Origin: Chitinophagaceae bacterium
GTDB taxonomy: Bacteria; Bacteroidota; Bacteroidia; Chitinophagales; Chitinophagaceae
NCBI GenBank assembly: GCA_016703625.1
Contig: JADJBP010000004.1
Span: forward strand, 248,001-312,000
Direction of reading: 5' to 3'
Length of the DNA: 64,000 nucleotides
Within the stretch, counting starts at the first letter, position 1, and the number at the start of each line of letters is the position of its first letter. The notes beneath the pieces were generated by a model. That model was not told the DNA's origin. It did no database searches and was given only the letters and a program-made list of their open reading frames with translations. Shown here in pieces: positions 38,102 to 48,644 of the stretch. The position numbers and the translations under genes are program-made.

Positions 38102-38765
38102 ATGAGAAAATACGAAGACAGTTACCAGCATAAAGGGTTACGCAAAAAACTGATGGACCTGTTGCGGGAAAAAGGGATCAGCGATGAGAACGTACTGCAG
38201 GCGATGAACAATATTCCCCGGCATTATTTTTTAGACAGCGCCTTTGACAAGATCGCTTATGAGGACCGGGCCTTTCCCATCAGTGAAGGACAAACCATAT
38301 CGCAACCCTATACCGTTGCGTATCAAACCCAGTTACTGCAGGTAAAACCCAACGACAAGATACTGGAGATCGGCACCGGAAGTATATACCAGGCTACCGT
38401 TTTGGCCGAAATGGGCGCCAAGGTATTTACTATAGAGCGGCATAAAAAATTATTTGAAAAACGAAGGAATTCATTTTAAGAACCAATACCCAAACCTTAA
38501 ATTCTTTTATGGCGATGGATATGAAGGCCTGCCCACCTATGCACCTTTTGATAAAGTGATCATTACCGCAGCTGCCCCGTTCATTCCACCTAAATTGATC
38601 GCACAGTTAAAACCCGGCGGTATCATGGTGATCCCGGTTGATGAGGGACCTTACCAGCGGATGCTGCGTATCACAAAAAATGCAGATGGTACAACTATGG
38701 AAGAAGCTTTTGATAATTTTAGTTTTGTGCCGATGCTGAGTGGGAGGAAGGGGTCGGGGTCGTGA
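38102..38765 (+). CDS. pcm: Protein-L-isoaspartate O-methyltransferase, one frameshift
   Basis: About 220 residues. Methylates isoaspartyl residues with SAM, starting repair of aged proteins. The family signatures are ISEGQTISQPYTVAYQTQLL, the SAM loop ILEIGTGSIYQATVLAEMGA (Ile where most have Gly after GTGS) and VIITAAAPFIPPKLIAQLKP. The frame changes near 38462 in a run of A (KLFEKRRN region). A heptad repeat begins at its stop codon. Confidence 0.9.
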
Positions 38766-38790
38766 GTCGTGAGTCGTGAGTCGTGAGTAG
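38761..38790 (+). repeat. Heptad tandem repeat (GTGAGTC)
   Basis: About four copies of a 7-base unit directly after, and overlapping, the pcm stop. Sister of the array at 13801-13846. Confidence 0.75.
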
Positions 38791-38852
38791 GCAGAATTGC
38801 AATTTACGAATAAACCCACGCCTGAACGAATCATTCGGACATGAACTTACAA

Positions 38853-38916
38853 ATTAACGAATTAACGAATTAACCAATTAACGAATTAACCAATTAACGT
38901 ATTAACCAATTAACGA
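38853..38916 (+). repeat. Octamer tandem repeat ATTAACGA, eight copies
   Basis: Eight contiguous 8-base units, ATTAAC followed by GA, CA or GT. Ends four bases before the ATG of the next gene, so it forms its 5' leader. The unit recurs at 55035-55074 and inside the DUF2279 gene. Confidence 0.85.
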
Positions 38917-38919
38917 ATC

Positions 38920-39221
38920 ATGCGCTTCTTCTCCAAAATCACCGTCTTCTGCAACCTCTGTTTTTGTTATCGGTTGTATTTTGGTATTTGGAAATGCGTA
39001 ACCGAAACAACGACAGCCGCGGGCAGGTGATCCCCTTGCCCTGGTTAGAAAATATCCTGGTGATCCTGGGGTATGGCGCCATCGTGGTGAATGCATTGTT
39101 TTTAATATTGATCTTTATTTTCTATTCTTTTAAAACGGACATTAAAATTCCCCGCTGGATAATTATCTTTAACATCATCATTTTTGTGTGCCAGTTTTAT
39201 TTTCATTTCATTTTCAAATAA
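38920..39221 (+). CDS. Small membrane protein, one frameshift
   Basis: About 100 residues. MRFFSKITVFCNLC then, after restoring a T in the run near 38965, FLLSVVFWYLEMRNRNND; three hydrophobic helices in all (also ENILVILGYGAIVVNALFLI and IIIFNIIIFVCQFYFHFIFK). No family recognised. Ends 5 bases before the queuosine transporter gene, so the two are likely cotranscribed. Confidence 0.6.
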
Positions 39222-39226
39222 GTTGA

Positions 39227-40015
39227 ATGATACATCATATCCTCAGAGATAAAAGCACCAAGCTCTTTATTTTGCTGGCCGGAATTTTTATAACCAGCGC
39301 TTTGCTGGCTGAAGTGATCGGCGTTAAGATATTTTCACTGGAAGATACGGTGGGCGTGCCCCGGGCCAATATCAACCTGTTTGGCAGCCCGTTCAGCTTT
39401 CATTTAACGGCCGGTGTGTTGTTGTGGCCGGTGGTTTTTGTGATGACGGATATCATCAATGAATATTACGGCAGGCGGGGGGTTAAATTCTTATCCTACC
39501 TCACCATTGGGTTGATCAGTTATGCTTTCCTGATCCTTACAGGTGCAATCAGCCTTTCACCATCCGAATATTTTTCCATTGGCCAAGGCATTGATAAACC
39601 GGATAATGCCTTTCGGGGAATATTTGGCCAGGGCATCTGGATCATCATTGGTTCCATGGTTGCCTTTTTGGTAGGACAGGTGCTGGATGTATTCGTTTTT
39701 CACCGCATAAAAAAAATGACGGGTGAAAAAAACATCTGGTTAAGGGCAACAGGTTCTACACTGGTATCCCAACTGATCGACAGTTTTATTGTACTCTTCA
39801 TTGCTTTTTATGTGGGCAAACGTTTACAAACCGGGCAGGGTGATCCCTGGAACCTGCACCAGGTACTGGTTACCGGCACCGGTAATTATATCTACAAATT
39901 TGTAGTAGCCATTTTATTGACCCCGGTCATTTATGGCGTTCATGCCTGGATCGAAAAATACCTGGGAAAGAACCTGGCTACTGATATGAAAAAAGCGGCC
40001 ATGGGTGTGGAGTAA
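39227..40015 (+). CDS. yhhQ: Queuosine precursor transporter (YhhQ/VUT family)
   Basis: 262 residues, intact, about six membrane helices. Signatures of the family: LLAEVIGVKIF near the N terminus, VFVMTDIINEYYGRRGVKFL, GQVLDVFVFHRIKKMTG and STLVSQLIDSFIVLFIAFY. Imports a queuosine precursor (preQ0/preQ1 or queuine) for tRNA modification. Its stop codon abuts the stop of the convergent YjbR-like gene with no gap. Confidence 0.88.
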   Translation: MIHHILRDKSTKLFILLAGIFITSALLAEVIGVKIFSLEDTVGVPRANINLFGSPFSFHLTAGVLLWPVVFVMTDIINEYYGRRGVKFLSYLTIGLISYAFLILTGAISLSPSEYFSIGQGIDKPDNAFRGIFGQGIWIIIGSMVAFLVGQVLDVFVFHRIKKMTGEKNIWLRATGSTLVSQLIDSFIVLFIAFYVGKRLQTGQGDPWNLHQVLVTGTGNYIYKFVVAILLTPVIYGVHAWIEKYLGKNLATDMKKAAMGVE

Positions 40016-40359
40016 TTATGGTTTCTTCTTATTGAGCATATCCCGGTAAACTACCTGCAAGGCATCCTGCAACATAGACTTCCGGACCTTAGCCAGTTCA
40101 AAATGGTACAACCCTGCCTGCCCCAGGCGCCGGGTACAGGGTATATAATGGTATTATCAAAAGCACAAAATACAGATTGTTCGAGGGGAGACAGCATCAG
40201 CACAGCGATCTTCTTTTTTTCATCCATGGTGGCAATAATTCTTATAACTGCTTTCCTGCCCTCCAGGTTAACCCGGAACGAAGTGCGCTCAAAATGAGGC
40301 AGTTCAATAACTCCGGGCAGTGAAAGCGCCATTTGCCTGAATGATTGTACCGTTACCAT
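40016..40359 (-). CDS. MmcQ/YjbR family protein, one frameshift
   Basis: About 114 residues. MVTVQSFRQMALSLPGVIEL and PHFERTSFRV, then WGRQGCTIL, are typical of this small double-wing DNA-binding-like fold; cellular role unknown. The frame changes near 40100; the joined tail KVRKSMLQDALQVVYRDML ends in NKKKP at a TAA occupying 40016-40018, directly next to the convergent yhhQ stop. Confidence 0.8.
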
Positions 40360-40523
40360 AGAACCCTGTATTTAGGTTAAAAATAGGCTGTTGAATCAGA
40401 AATTAACCGGGCATATTTGTTATATAAAATCTACATATAAAAATATTCAAATTTAAAACAGACAATCCAAAAATTGATAAATTAATACATTAAGTTTAAC
40501 TTCACCGATAGCATTTAACCGTC

Positions 40524-43505
40524 ATGCCAATACAACTATTAAAAAAATACTACCATTAAAAAATATCATTTTAGTTTTTATTGCTGCTGTTCCTGTTTTT
40601 GAGCGGTAGCAGGTTAACTTTTGCACAATGCCCTCCAAATATAGATTTTGAGGCAGGAACTTTTAATAACTGGCAATGCTGGTGGGGAAGTTTTAATAAT
40701 ATGGGGGTTATCAATGTTAATCCAACCATTCCGGTAACAGGAAGGCATGATATGTTAGCAGATCCTCCGGGTAACGGCCTGGATTATTATGGAGAATTTC
40801 CGAAAAATTGTCCCAATGGCAGTGGACATTCCATTAAAATAGGTAATGAAACTACCGGGCAAACAGCAGATGCAGTTTCTTATCAATTTACGATACCTGT
40901 CGGTCAAAATACCTTCAATTTAATTTATCATTATGCCCTTGTTTTAAATGACGCCAATAATGGTAGCCACCCTCCATTATTACAGCCGAGGCTGATCGTT
41001 TCAGTGGAAAATATTACAGATAATACTCCATTACCCTGCCCTTTGCCGCCCATCGTAGTTGGCAGCGGTCTGCCTGGTTTCTTTGACTCCCGCTTTACAG
41101 CACCCAATGGTAGTGCGGTAAGGTGTAAGGACTGGGCAGCGGCATCAATGAAACTGGATAACCTTGCCGGTAAAACGATCAGGATTACGTATACGGTTAC
41201 AGGTTGTGGATTGACAAATGGGAGTCATTTTGGGTATGCCTATATTGATATGAATTCTGAATGCAGCAGTTCATTTGTAGGTGCAACCTATTGCCCGGAT
41301 GATAATTTCATCAATGTAACGGCTCCATCCGGTTACCAAAATTATGCATGGTGGAATATCACTGATCCTGCTACGATCCTGGCAACCACGCAAACGATCA
41401 ATTTTACTCCGCCACCACCGGCAGGTACTACACTGCAGGTTGCATTTACACCTTATGCAGGGTTATGGCTGCAATGACACGTTAACAGCAGTTTTACTGG
41501 ATACGTTAACCGTATTTCCAATGCCGGGCCAGACCGCTTATCCTGCCAGAATGCACCGGTACAGCTCGGTATAAATCCAACACCGAACTTTATTTATTCC
41601 TGGAGCCCCATTACGAATTTAAGCAATCCCAATATTTCAAATCCCATTGCCACCCCGTCGGTCACAACCGAATACATACTAACGGTAACGAATGCGGGCG
41701 GAGGCTGTCTGACCAGGGATACCGTGATCGTTAATGCGGCAGTCATCAATAATACCATTACGCTTACCGGGCCAAACACCATTTGTTCAGCCGGTCCCGA
41801 AACAGCCGTACTGGAAGTAGTGTTGCACGACAGCATTCAATGGTACCTGAACGGGGTCGCCATTCCCGGGGCCAACCAAACCCAGTACAATGTATTGCAA
41901 ACCGGGGCATATTATGCTACCCTGTTCAGTTTTACCGGCTGCAATTTAAGTACCGCAACACAGAATATTACCGTGTACGACAGCCCGGTTGCAGGGTTTA
42001 CTTCAAGTGCTGCCAGCCAATGCTTTAACGGCAATCAATTTATTTTTACCAATACAAGTACCATCGCATCGGGTACTATGCAATACAACTGGGACCTGGG
42101 TGATGGCAACACGGCCACAACAGCAAACGTAACACACAGTTATGCCATAGAAGGAACGTACACCGTAAAACTGCTGGTTACCTCCGATAACGGATGTATT
42201 GACAGCACCAGTTTTAATGTGATCGTATATCCCAGCGCCATTGCCGGTTTTACAGTTGATTTGCCGACACAATGTGCCGAAACCAACCTGTTTACTTTTA
42301 CCAACACCAGTACGGTTTCTTCGGGTAATATATCATACAGGTGGGATATGGGCGACGGTACCATATTAACCACTGCAAATGTGGTGCACAGTTATGCAAC
42401 CTGGGGAAACTATACGGTACAGCTGATCGCCACTGCCGACCAGGGTTGTGCGGATACCACCAGTTTTAATGTGAGCGCTTTCCCTAAACCGGTAGCCGGT
42501 TTTACCATCAATGCACCGGTACAGTGTTATGGCAACCACCAGTTTATTTTTACCAATACCAGTACCATTTCTGCAGGTTTAATGTCATACAACTGGGACC
42601 TGGGGGACGGTAACACAGCAAATACAACTGATGTAACACACCAGTATGCACAGCCCGGTGATTATATTGTAACATTGGTTGTTACATCACAAAACGGTTG
42701 TGCGGATACGCTTTTTTACCAGGCAAAGGTCCATCCATACCCGTTTGCCGGGTTCGTATTACAGGAACCGGGCTGTACCAACCTGCCTTTACTGATCATC
42801 AACACCACCAATAATAACACATTATCAACCCTTATTTATGATTGGGATTTTGGTAACGGGCAAAGTTCAACCATGCGAAACCCTGTTTACGCTTACCCGG
42901 CACCGGGAAACTTTACCATTACCCTGTCTGTGAGTACGGCCCAATGCCCGCAAACAGTTACCACCCAACAATTACCCGTAAATATTGATGCGCCTTTGGC
43001 AGGTATCCGTTATCCCGATAAAGAAGCCATTTTTAATTTCCCCGAAAAACTGCAGGCAAGGCAGATCGGCAATACTGTTTTATGGACGCCGGGCACCAGC
43101 CTGGATGACCGCCACAGTTATACGCCGTATTTTAAAGGATTGCTTCCGCAACTCTATACCATCGAAATGAAAACAGCCAGTGGTTGTATAACTGTGGATA
43201 CACAGTATGTCCGTACCAAAAAGAAGATCGAGATCTATGTGCCAACCATATTTACCCCGGGCAATGGCGATGGACTGAACGATTATTTACGTCCAAACCT
43301 GATGGGTATTGTAAAGGTCAATTCATTCAGGGTGTACAACCGCTGGGGCAAAATGCTGTACCAGATGCAAAGCGATCGCCCGGGATGGGATGGCCGGATA
43401 AACGGGCAACTGCAGGAAATGCAAACAGTGGTATGGATGATCGAAGCCATTGATGTGGATGGAAATCTGCATAAACGGCAGGGTACAACGGTATTGATGC
43501 GCTAA
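40524..43505 (+). CDS. PKD-repeat surface protein with T9SS type B sorting domain, copy 1, three frameshifts
   Basis: About 994 residues. Signal peptide (…GSRLTFAQ), an N-terminal module opening CPPNIDFEAGTFNNWQCWWG that looks lectin-like, Ig-like segments with paired Cys, four PKD domains (each with WDLGDGNT or WDFGNGQS and HSYA/YAYP turns), and a C-terminal gliding-motility-associated domain (IFTPGNGDGLNDYLRP, FRVYNRWGKMLYQ, DGRINGQ). Such proteins cross the outer membrane by the type IX system and act as adhesins. Two missing bases near 40540 and 40577 disturb the signal peptide; a third near 41467 splits the chain. Confidence 0.88.
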
Positions 43506-43635
43506 GCTATTTTTGATGCTGCCATGAATTTGTAATCTTTATACATGGTAAAATTGCGAAGCCCCCGGTATTTGACGGGCGGCATTGACAATTCAGAACC
43601 AAAAGATTATATTTACTGGTAGTGATCGCTGAATA

Positions 43636-46614
43636 ATGCCAACACTTCTACACCAGTTACCTGTTATTTTTAAGTTCCGGATAAGATGCATAGCGCTCCT
43701 GATCATTTTCCTGGCTGCCGCTAATCCTATACAGGCCCAATGCCCGCCCAATATTGATTTTGAATATGGTGATTTTACCAACTGGCAATGCTGGACTGGA
43801 GTAACCTATGTAAATGGCGCCAATGAAAATGTGATCGACCTGGTGCCTGCGGTGGGGCCCATTCCCGGAAGGCATACCATGCTTTCATCATTTCCCGGGG
43901 ATGGCCGTGACCCTTTCGGGCTGTTCCCGGTAAACTGTCCCAACGGAAGCGGAAAATCAATAAAATTGGGAAATGATATAGGTGGCGCTGAAGCAGAAGG
44001 GCTGTCTTATACTTTTACCATCCCTGCCAATCAAAATACCTACAACCTTATTTATAATTATGCCGTTGTTTTCCAGGGCCCCGAGCATTTTGATTATCAA
44101 CAGCCCAGGATGGTAATAGAAATAAGGAACCTTACCGACAACCAGTTGATCTTATGTTCTTCATTCAATTTCTTTTATTCTACCAGCAGTCCGACTTTAC
44201 CGGGATTTTTTTTATCAACCAATAATCCAACCGGGACACCGGTTTGGTGCAAAGACTGGACAGCTACATCCATAAAGCTGGACGGTTTGGCCGGTAAAAC
44301 CATTCAATTGTTTTTTAAAACTGCCGATTGTGTATTTTCTATTCATTTCGGATATGCTTATATAGATGTGAACTCTGAATGCAGCAGTTCTTTTACCGGT
44401 GCTACCTATTGCCCGGATGATGCTTTTATAAATGTTACAGCACCTTTTGGTTATGAGACCTATACCTGGTGGGATGCCGGTTTTACAACCATTCTCGGAA
44501 ATACACAAACCATTAATTTTACCCCTCCGCCGCCATCAGGCAGTACCATCGCTGTGGAATTGAAACCGTTCAATGGTTTCGGCTGCCTGGATACCCTGTA
44601 TGCCAATTTATTTGATACCCTTACATTACAATCCTTTGCAGGCCCCGACAGGCTTTCCTGTAACGGATCCCCTGTACAATTAGGCGCCAATTCAAGGCCC
44701 GGGCTGGCATATTCCTGGAGCCCGGTTACCGGGTTGAATGACCCCACGATCGCAAACCCGGTTGCTACTACTGCGGTAACTACGGAATACATCATCACCA
44801 CCACCAATGCCGGGGGTGGGTGTGCCACCAGGGATACCATGCTGGTAACAGCTACTACCCTGGACAGTACCCTCACCTTCATCGGCGACCCGGTATTTTG
44901 TTTTGACGGCACCAATCCCGATACTTTGCGTGTATCGCCCGCCGATAGTATACAGTGGTACCGCGATAATGTGGCCATACCGGGCGCCACACAAACCGAG
45001 TTGATCGTTTTTCTAAGCGGCACCTATCATGCCACCCTGTTCAGTTTTACAGGCTGCACCATCAGTACCTCCGTTGTGTCCATAACCGTAAACCCCGCAC
45101 CCACAGCCGGGTTTGACGTAAATATCCCGGTTCAGTGTATGGCCAATAACCAGTTCAGTTTTACCAATACCAGTACCATTGCTTCGGGCACCCTGCAGTT
45201 TACCTGGGATTTTGGGGATGGCACCGGTTCTGTTGCCACCGATCCCGTGCACAGTTATACCCAGCCCGGAACCTATACCGTTAAACTGATTGTAAGTTCA
45301 GACCAGGGATGTGCCGACAGCATAACGTCAACGGTTACTGTAAATACCAGCCCGCTTGCAGGCTTTACGGTAAATACCAATATACAATGTTTGAAGAACA
45401 ACAGTTTTGTTTTCAGCAATACAAGTACAATGCCCGCCGGCAATATGCAGTATCAATGGTATTTTGGGGATGGTAATACAGCAACCACAAGAGATGTAAA
45501 CTACAGTTATGCCGTTCCCGGTTCGTTTACGGTAAAACTGGTAACGTCCAGTAACCTGGGCTGTGCCGACAGCGCAACTTTCGATATAACCGTTAACCCA
45601 TCACCGGTTACCGGTTTTAATGTTGCCAACCCGCAACAGTGTTATACCAACAACCAGTTTAATTTTATTAATACCAGCAGTATTCCTTCCGGCACCCAGC
45701 AATTTGTGTGGACGCTGGGAGATGGAACAACCTCGACTACAACGGATGTTACACACAGTTACGCTGTGCCAGGAGATTACACGGTAAAACTGGTGGCCAC
45801 ATCGGATAAAGGTTGTGCCGACAGCAGTTCATTTAATGTAAAAGTTCATCCCTATGCCATTGCTGATTTTTTTGCAGATGCTGTTTGTATAAACCTGCCA
45901 TTGCCTTTGTCCAATAAAACCATCAACAATACCTCCACAACATTGAATTACCTGTGGGATTTTGGAAATGGGCAAACTTCAACATTGCAAAACCCGGTTT
46001 ACAGTTATCCTTCGCCGGGCAATTATACGATCACGTTATCTGTCAATACCAGTCAATGCCCGCAGCCTTTAACGGTAAAACAGGTTGTTGTAGTGATCGA
46101 TGCACCGGAAACGGGGATCACGTATGCAGAAAAAACGGCCGTCATGAATTTTCCCGAACCCCTGCAAGCCAGGCCAATCGGGACTTCCGTTTTGTGGACA
46201 CCATCCATCAGCCTTGATGACCCTGGCGTTTATAACCCGGTATTTAAAGGATTACATTCCCAATTATATTATATCCGCATGCAAACCCCATCGGGTTGTT
46301 TAACAGTTGATACGCAGCTGGTGAAAACGCGTAAAAAGATAGAGATCTATGTTCCAAATTCTTTTACGCCCAATGCCGACGGGTTGAATGATTACCTGCG
46401 CCCGGTTTTAATGGGCATCAGTACCGTAAATTATTTCAGGGTATATAACCGCTGGGGCAAATTACTGTACCAGGCGCAGAGCGACCGGCCGGGATGGGAT
46501 GGCAGGATCAACGGGCAACGCCAGGATATGCAAACGGTGGTATGGATGATCGAAGCAGTTGACGTAGATGGATATACGCACAAACGGCAGGGTACGTCCA
46601 TATTGCTCCGTTAG
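43636..46614 (+). CDS. PKD-repeat surface protein with T9SS type B sorting domain, copy 2
   Basis: 992 residues, one uninterrupted frame. Signal peptide to about residue 34 (ANPIQAQ), N-terminal CPPNIDFEYGDFTNWQCW module, Ig-like part, four PKD domains, and the type B sorting domain (FTPNADGLNDYLRPVLMGI, FRVYNRWGKLLYQ). Domain order equals copy 1 throughout and the last 120 residues are nearly the same, so the two arose by tandem duplication. Exported by the type IX system; probable adhesin or matrix protein. Confidence 0.92.
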   Translation: MPTLLHQLPVIFKFRIRCIALLIIFLAAANPIQAQCPPNIDFEYGDFTNWQCWTGVTYVNGANENVIDLVPAVGPIPGRHTMLSSFPGDGRDPFGLFPVNCPNGSGKSIKLGNDIGGAEAEGLSYTFTIPANQNTYNLIYNYAVVFQGPEHFDYQQPRMVIEIRNLTDNQLILCSSFNFFYSTSSPTLPGFFLSTNNPTGTPVWCKDWTATSIKLDGLAGKTIQLFFKTADCVFSIHFGYAYIDVNSECSSSFTGATYCPDDAFINVTAPFGYETYTWWDAGFTTILGNTQTINFTPPPPSGSTIAVELKPFNGFGCLDTLYANLFDTLTLQSFAGPDRLSCNGSPVQLGANSRPGLAYSWSPVTGLNDPTIANPVATTAVTTEYIITTTNAGGGCATRDTMLVTATTLDSTLTFIGDPVFCFDGTNPDTLRVSPADSIQWYRDNVAIPGATQTELIVFLSGTYHATLFSFTGCTISTSVVSITVNPAPTAGFDVNIPVQCMANNQFSFTNTSTIASGTLQFTWDFGDGTGSVATDPVHSYTQPGTYTVKLIVSSDQGCADSITSTVTVNTSPLAGFTVNTNIQCLKNNSFVFSNTSTMPAGNMQYQWYFGDGNTATTRDVNYSYAVPGSFTVKLVTSSNLGCADSATFDITVNPSPVTGFNVANPQQCYTNNQFNFINTSSIPSGTQQFVWTLGDGTTSTTTDVTHSYAVPGDYTVKLVATSDKGCADSSSFNVKVHPYAIADFFADAVCINLPLPLSNKTINNTSTTLNYLWDFGNGQTSTLQNPVYSYPSPGNYTITLSVNTSQCPQPLTVKQVVVVIDAPETGITYAEKTAVMNFPEPLQARPIGTSVLWTPSISLDDPGVYNPVFKGLHSQLYYIRMQTPSGCLTVDTQLVKTRKKIEIYVPNSFTPNADGLNDYLRPVLMGISTVNYFRVYNRWGKLLYQAQSDRPGWDGRINGQRQDMQTVVWMIEAVDVDGYTHKRQGTSILLR

Positions 46615-46632
46615 CCTGCTTTCCAAAAAATA

Positions 46633-47085
46633 TTACGGGTAGGGGATGGGTTCCAGCTGCAACACCTGGTGCAGGTGGTGAAGCAGGTGTTTGTTATAAT
46701 CTGCCGCCAGCCATTTGATGGAATGCAGGTCCTGTGTCTGTACTTCGCGGTTCTGATCTGATTCCGGAATATTTTTAAGGATAATGGCCAGGTGTTTGTT
46801 GATGAGCACCCAAAGGTCAACCAGGTCTTTAGCCGGGTAATGTTGATAACCGGCTGCAGCTACCCACTTTTCCTGATCATAAATCACAAAGGGATTATCC
46901 TGGTATTGTACCAATACAAAGCGGCGGATATTATTTTGTGCCGAATCGATCAAATGCCCCAGGTATTCCTTTCCACTCCATTTTACAGGTGAAGGTTTGT
47001 GGGCAAATACCGCTTCATCCAGCTGTTGTAACCGGGGAGCATAATCCGTAATAATTTTTTCCAGTTGGGCAATAATTGTATGCAT
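46633..47085 (-). CDS. DinB-like four-helix protein
   Basis: 150 residues. Four amphipathic helices with His in the metal-site positions of the DinB/YfiT fold (GHLIDSAQNNIRRF, and DYNKHLLHHLHQVLQLEPIP at the end). Some relatives are thiol-dependent S-transferases; here the substrate is unknown. Intact. Convergent with copy 2 of the PKD genes, 18 bases away. Confidence 0.82.
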   Translation of the reverse strand: MHTIIAQLEKIITDYAPRLQQLDEAVFAHKPSPVKWSGKEYLGHLIDSAQNNIRRFVLVQYQDNPFVIYDQEKWVAAAGYQHYPAKDLVDLWVLINKHLAIILKNIPESDQNREVQTQDLHSIKWLAADYNKHLLHHLHQVLQLEPIPYP

Positions 47086-47135
47086 GATTAAATGTACAAA
47101 ATTGCCGGAAATTAAAAAAGGGGATGTGATCGTTA

Positions 47136-47166
47136 TAAAAAAAGCATGACCTGCAGGCCATGCTTC
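47136..47166 (-). terminator. Intrinsic terminator of the 64-residue basic protein gene
   Basis: Reading the minus strand, AAGCATG (47165-47159) pairs with CATGCTT (47148-47142) around a 10-base loop, then a T run. It lies 46 bases past the small gene's stop and before the DinB-like gene. Confidence 0.8.
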
Positions 47167-47211
47167 AATTCCATTAAGGCATCATTATTATTTTAAAAAA
47201 TAATTTCACCA

Positions 47212-47406
47212 TTACATCAGCCTTCTTCTCATAGAAGCAGCTGTTCTTTGTCTTTTTTGTACATTCCAAAGGTCAAGGTAACCGAATGTACTGTTGCTGT
47301 TGTCATTTTTCAGTTCAACTGCAAGGGTTTCTTTTGTTTCATGTAACAGATCTTTCAGGTCTTTTTTACTGATCGGTGCACCGGCACCAATTGATTCACT
47401 TTTCAT
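47212..47406 (-). CDS. 64-residue basic protein of unknown function
   Basis: MKSESIGAGAPISKKDLKDL start, an acidic helical middle, and a strongly basic tail (LDLWNVQKRQRTAASMRRRL). It has its own terminator, which supports it as a real gene despite its size. I recall short Bacteroidota proteins with a similar DLWNxQ-basic tail but no function for them. Nothing resembling a modification enzyme or exporter adjoins, so a peptide natural-product precursor is only a remote option. Confidence 0.6.
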   Translation of the reverse strand: MKSESIGAGAPISKKDLKDLLHETKETLAVELKNDNSNSTFGYLDLWNVQKRQRTAASMRRRLM

Positions 47407-47627
47407 ATTTCTGGTTTTTGTTCATTACGAATGTGTTCCTCTAAAACACGGGCTCTGGGCCCGGCCGGGGAGATTACAGGGCAAACAGGAGGTTTAAAAA
47501 ACCATTATCTATCGCGGTAGTTCTGAATTGCGCCGCAAATATACAGCCGTTATGATTGCTGGCAAGGGATAAACGCAGTTAAATGCTTAATGAATTGTTA
47601 ATGATCAATTTTATGTAGCTTTATTTA

Positions 47628-48314
47628 ATGAAAACAATCGGCATGATCGGCGGCCTCACCTGGCACTCCACACTGGATTATTACCGTTTACTGAATGAAC
47701 TTACCAACAAAAAACTGGGCGGTACACATGCAGCAACCATTTTTTATATTCTGTTGATTTTGCAGAGATTGAAGTACTCACCAAAAACAGGACTGGAAAG
47801 CCATTGCAATCATCATTTGCAAAGCTGCCAAAGCTGTTGAAACAGCCGGTGCCGGATGCCTCCTGATCGGCGCCAATACCATGCACAAAATTGCTGATGA
47901 AGTACAGGCAGCTGTTTCTATACCGGTAATACATATTGCAGATGCAGTTGCTGCCGCCATCCGGGCAAAGGGTTTGCAAAAAGTAGCTTTACTTGGTACC
48001 AAATATACCATGCAACTTGATTTTTACAGGAACAGGCTGTCAATTGCAGGTATTGAAGTGATCATTCCGGGTGAAGCGGATATTGAACTGATCAATGATA
48101 CTATTTATAAAGAATTCAGTAAGGGCATTTTTTTACCCGAACGCAAAACACAATTCCTGCAGATCATTGAAACCTTACGGTTACAGGGAGCTGAAGGGGT
48201 TATTTTGGGATGTACCGAAATACCCATACTGGTTAAACAGGCAGATTGCAGCATCCCGGTTTTGATACCACTTTTATTCATGCCGAAGCTGCGGTAAATT
48301 TTGCTGTTGAATAA
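47628..48314 (+). CDS. Aspartate/glutamate racemase family protein, several frameshifts
   Basis: About 229 residues. MKTIGMIGGLTWHSTLDYYR is the conserved N terminus; GCTEIPIL keeps the second catalytic Cys. The first catalytic Cys site reads GANTMHK where the canonical form has CxNT, so racemisation by the usual two-thiol mechanism is doubtful. Frames change two or three times between about 47740 and 47820, and once near 48261; the last correction gives FDTTFIHAEAAVNFAVE and the stop at 48312-48314. Confidence 0.8.
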
Positions 48315-48644
48315 AAATTCTTTTCCGAAAAAATATTTTGAGTTAAAGATGGATTTGAAAATTGTGGGATAGCTAAGTATTGATTTTACCTGTTCCCCGA
48401 TCCAGGCAAATGTTTGATCAATTCCTGCCCGGATTTGCTTTTACAGCCATTGACCATATTTTTTTCATTTTTGATTGACCAGACAGTAATGTAGCCAAAC
48501 TACAGGTACAGCAACTTTTTACAATGCAGTTATAAATTTCAGCCCTGAATTTTTGATAACGTACTATAAAAAATATATATTTATTTATTATAGCCTGACT
48601 AACATTATCCAGCGCTAATAAATACACAAGCCAAAACAAACAAA
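48315..48644. other. Intergenic region upstream of the amine oxidase gene
   Basis: 330 bases, A/T-rich near the right end (A/T tract at about 48565-48595). A 73-codon minus-strand frame here has no coding character. Presumably holds the amine oxidase promoter; no exact consensus box found. Confidence 0.4.

Noticed and set aside
38853..38916. Repeat array considered as a CRISPR
   Set aside because: Units of 8 bases are contiguous with no spacers, and no cas gene is in the window.
48418..48639. 73-codon minus-strand open frame upstream of the amine oxidase
   Set aside because: Odd composition, no recognisable start or domain, overlaps the expected promoter region.
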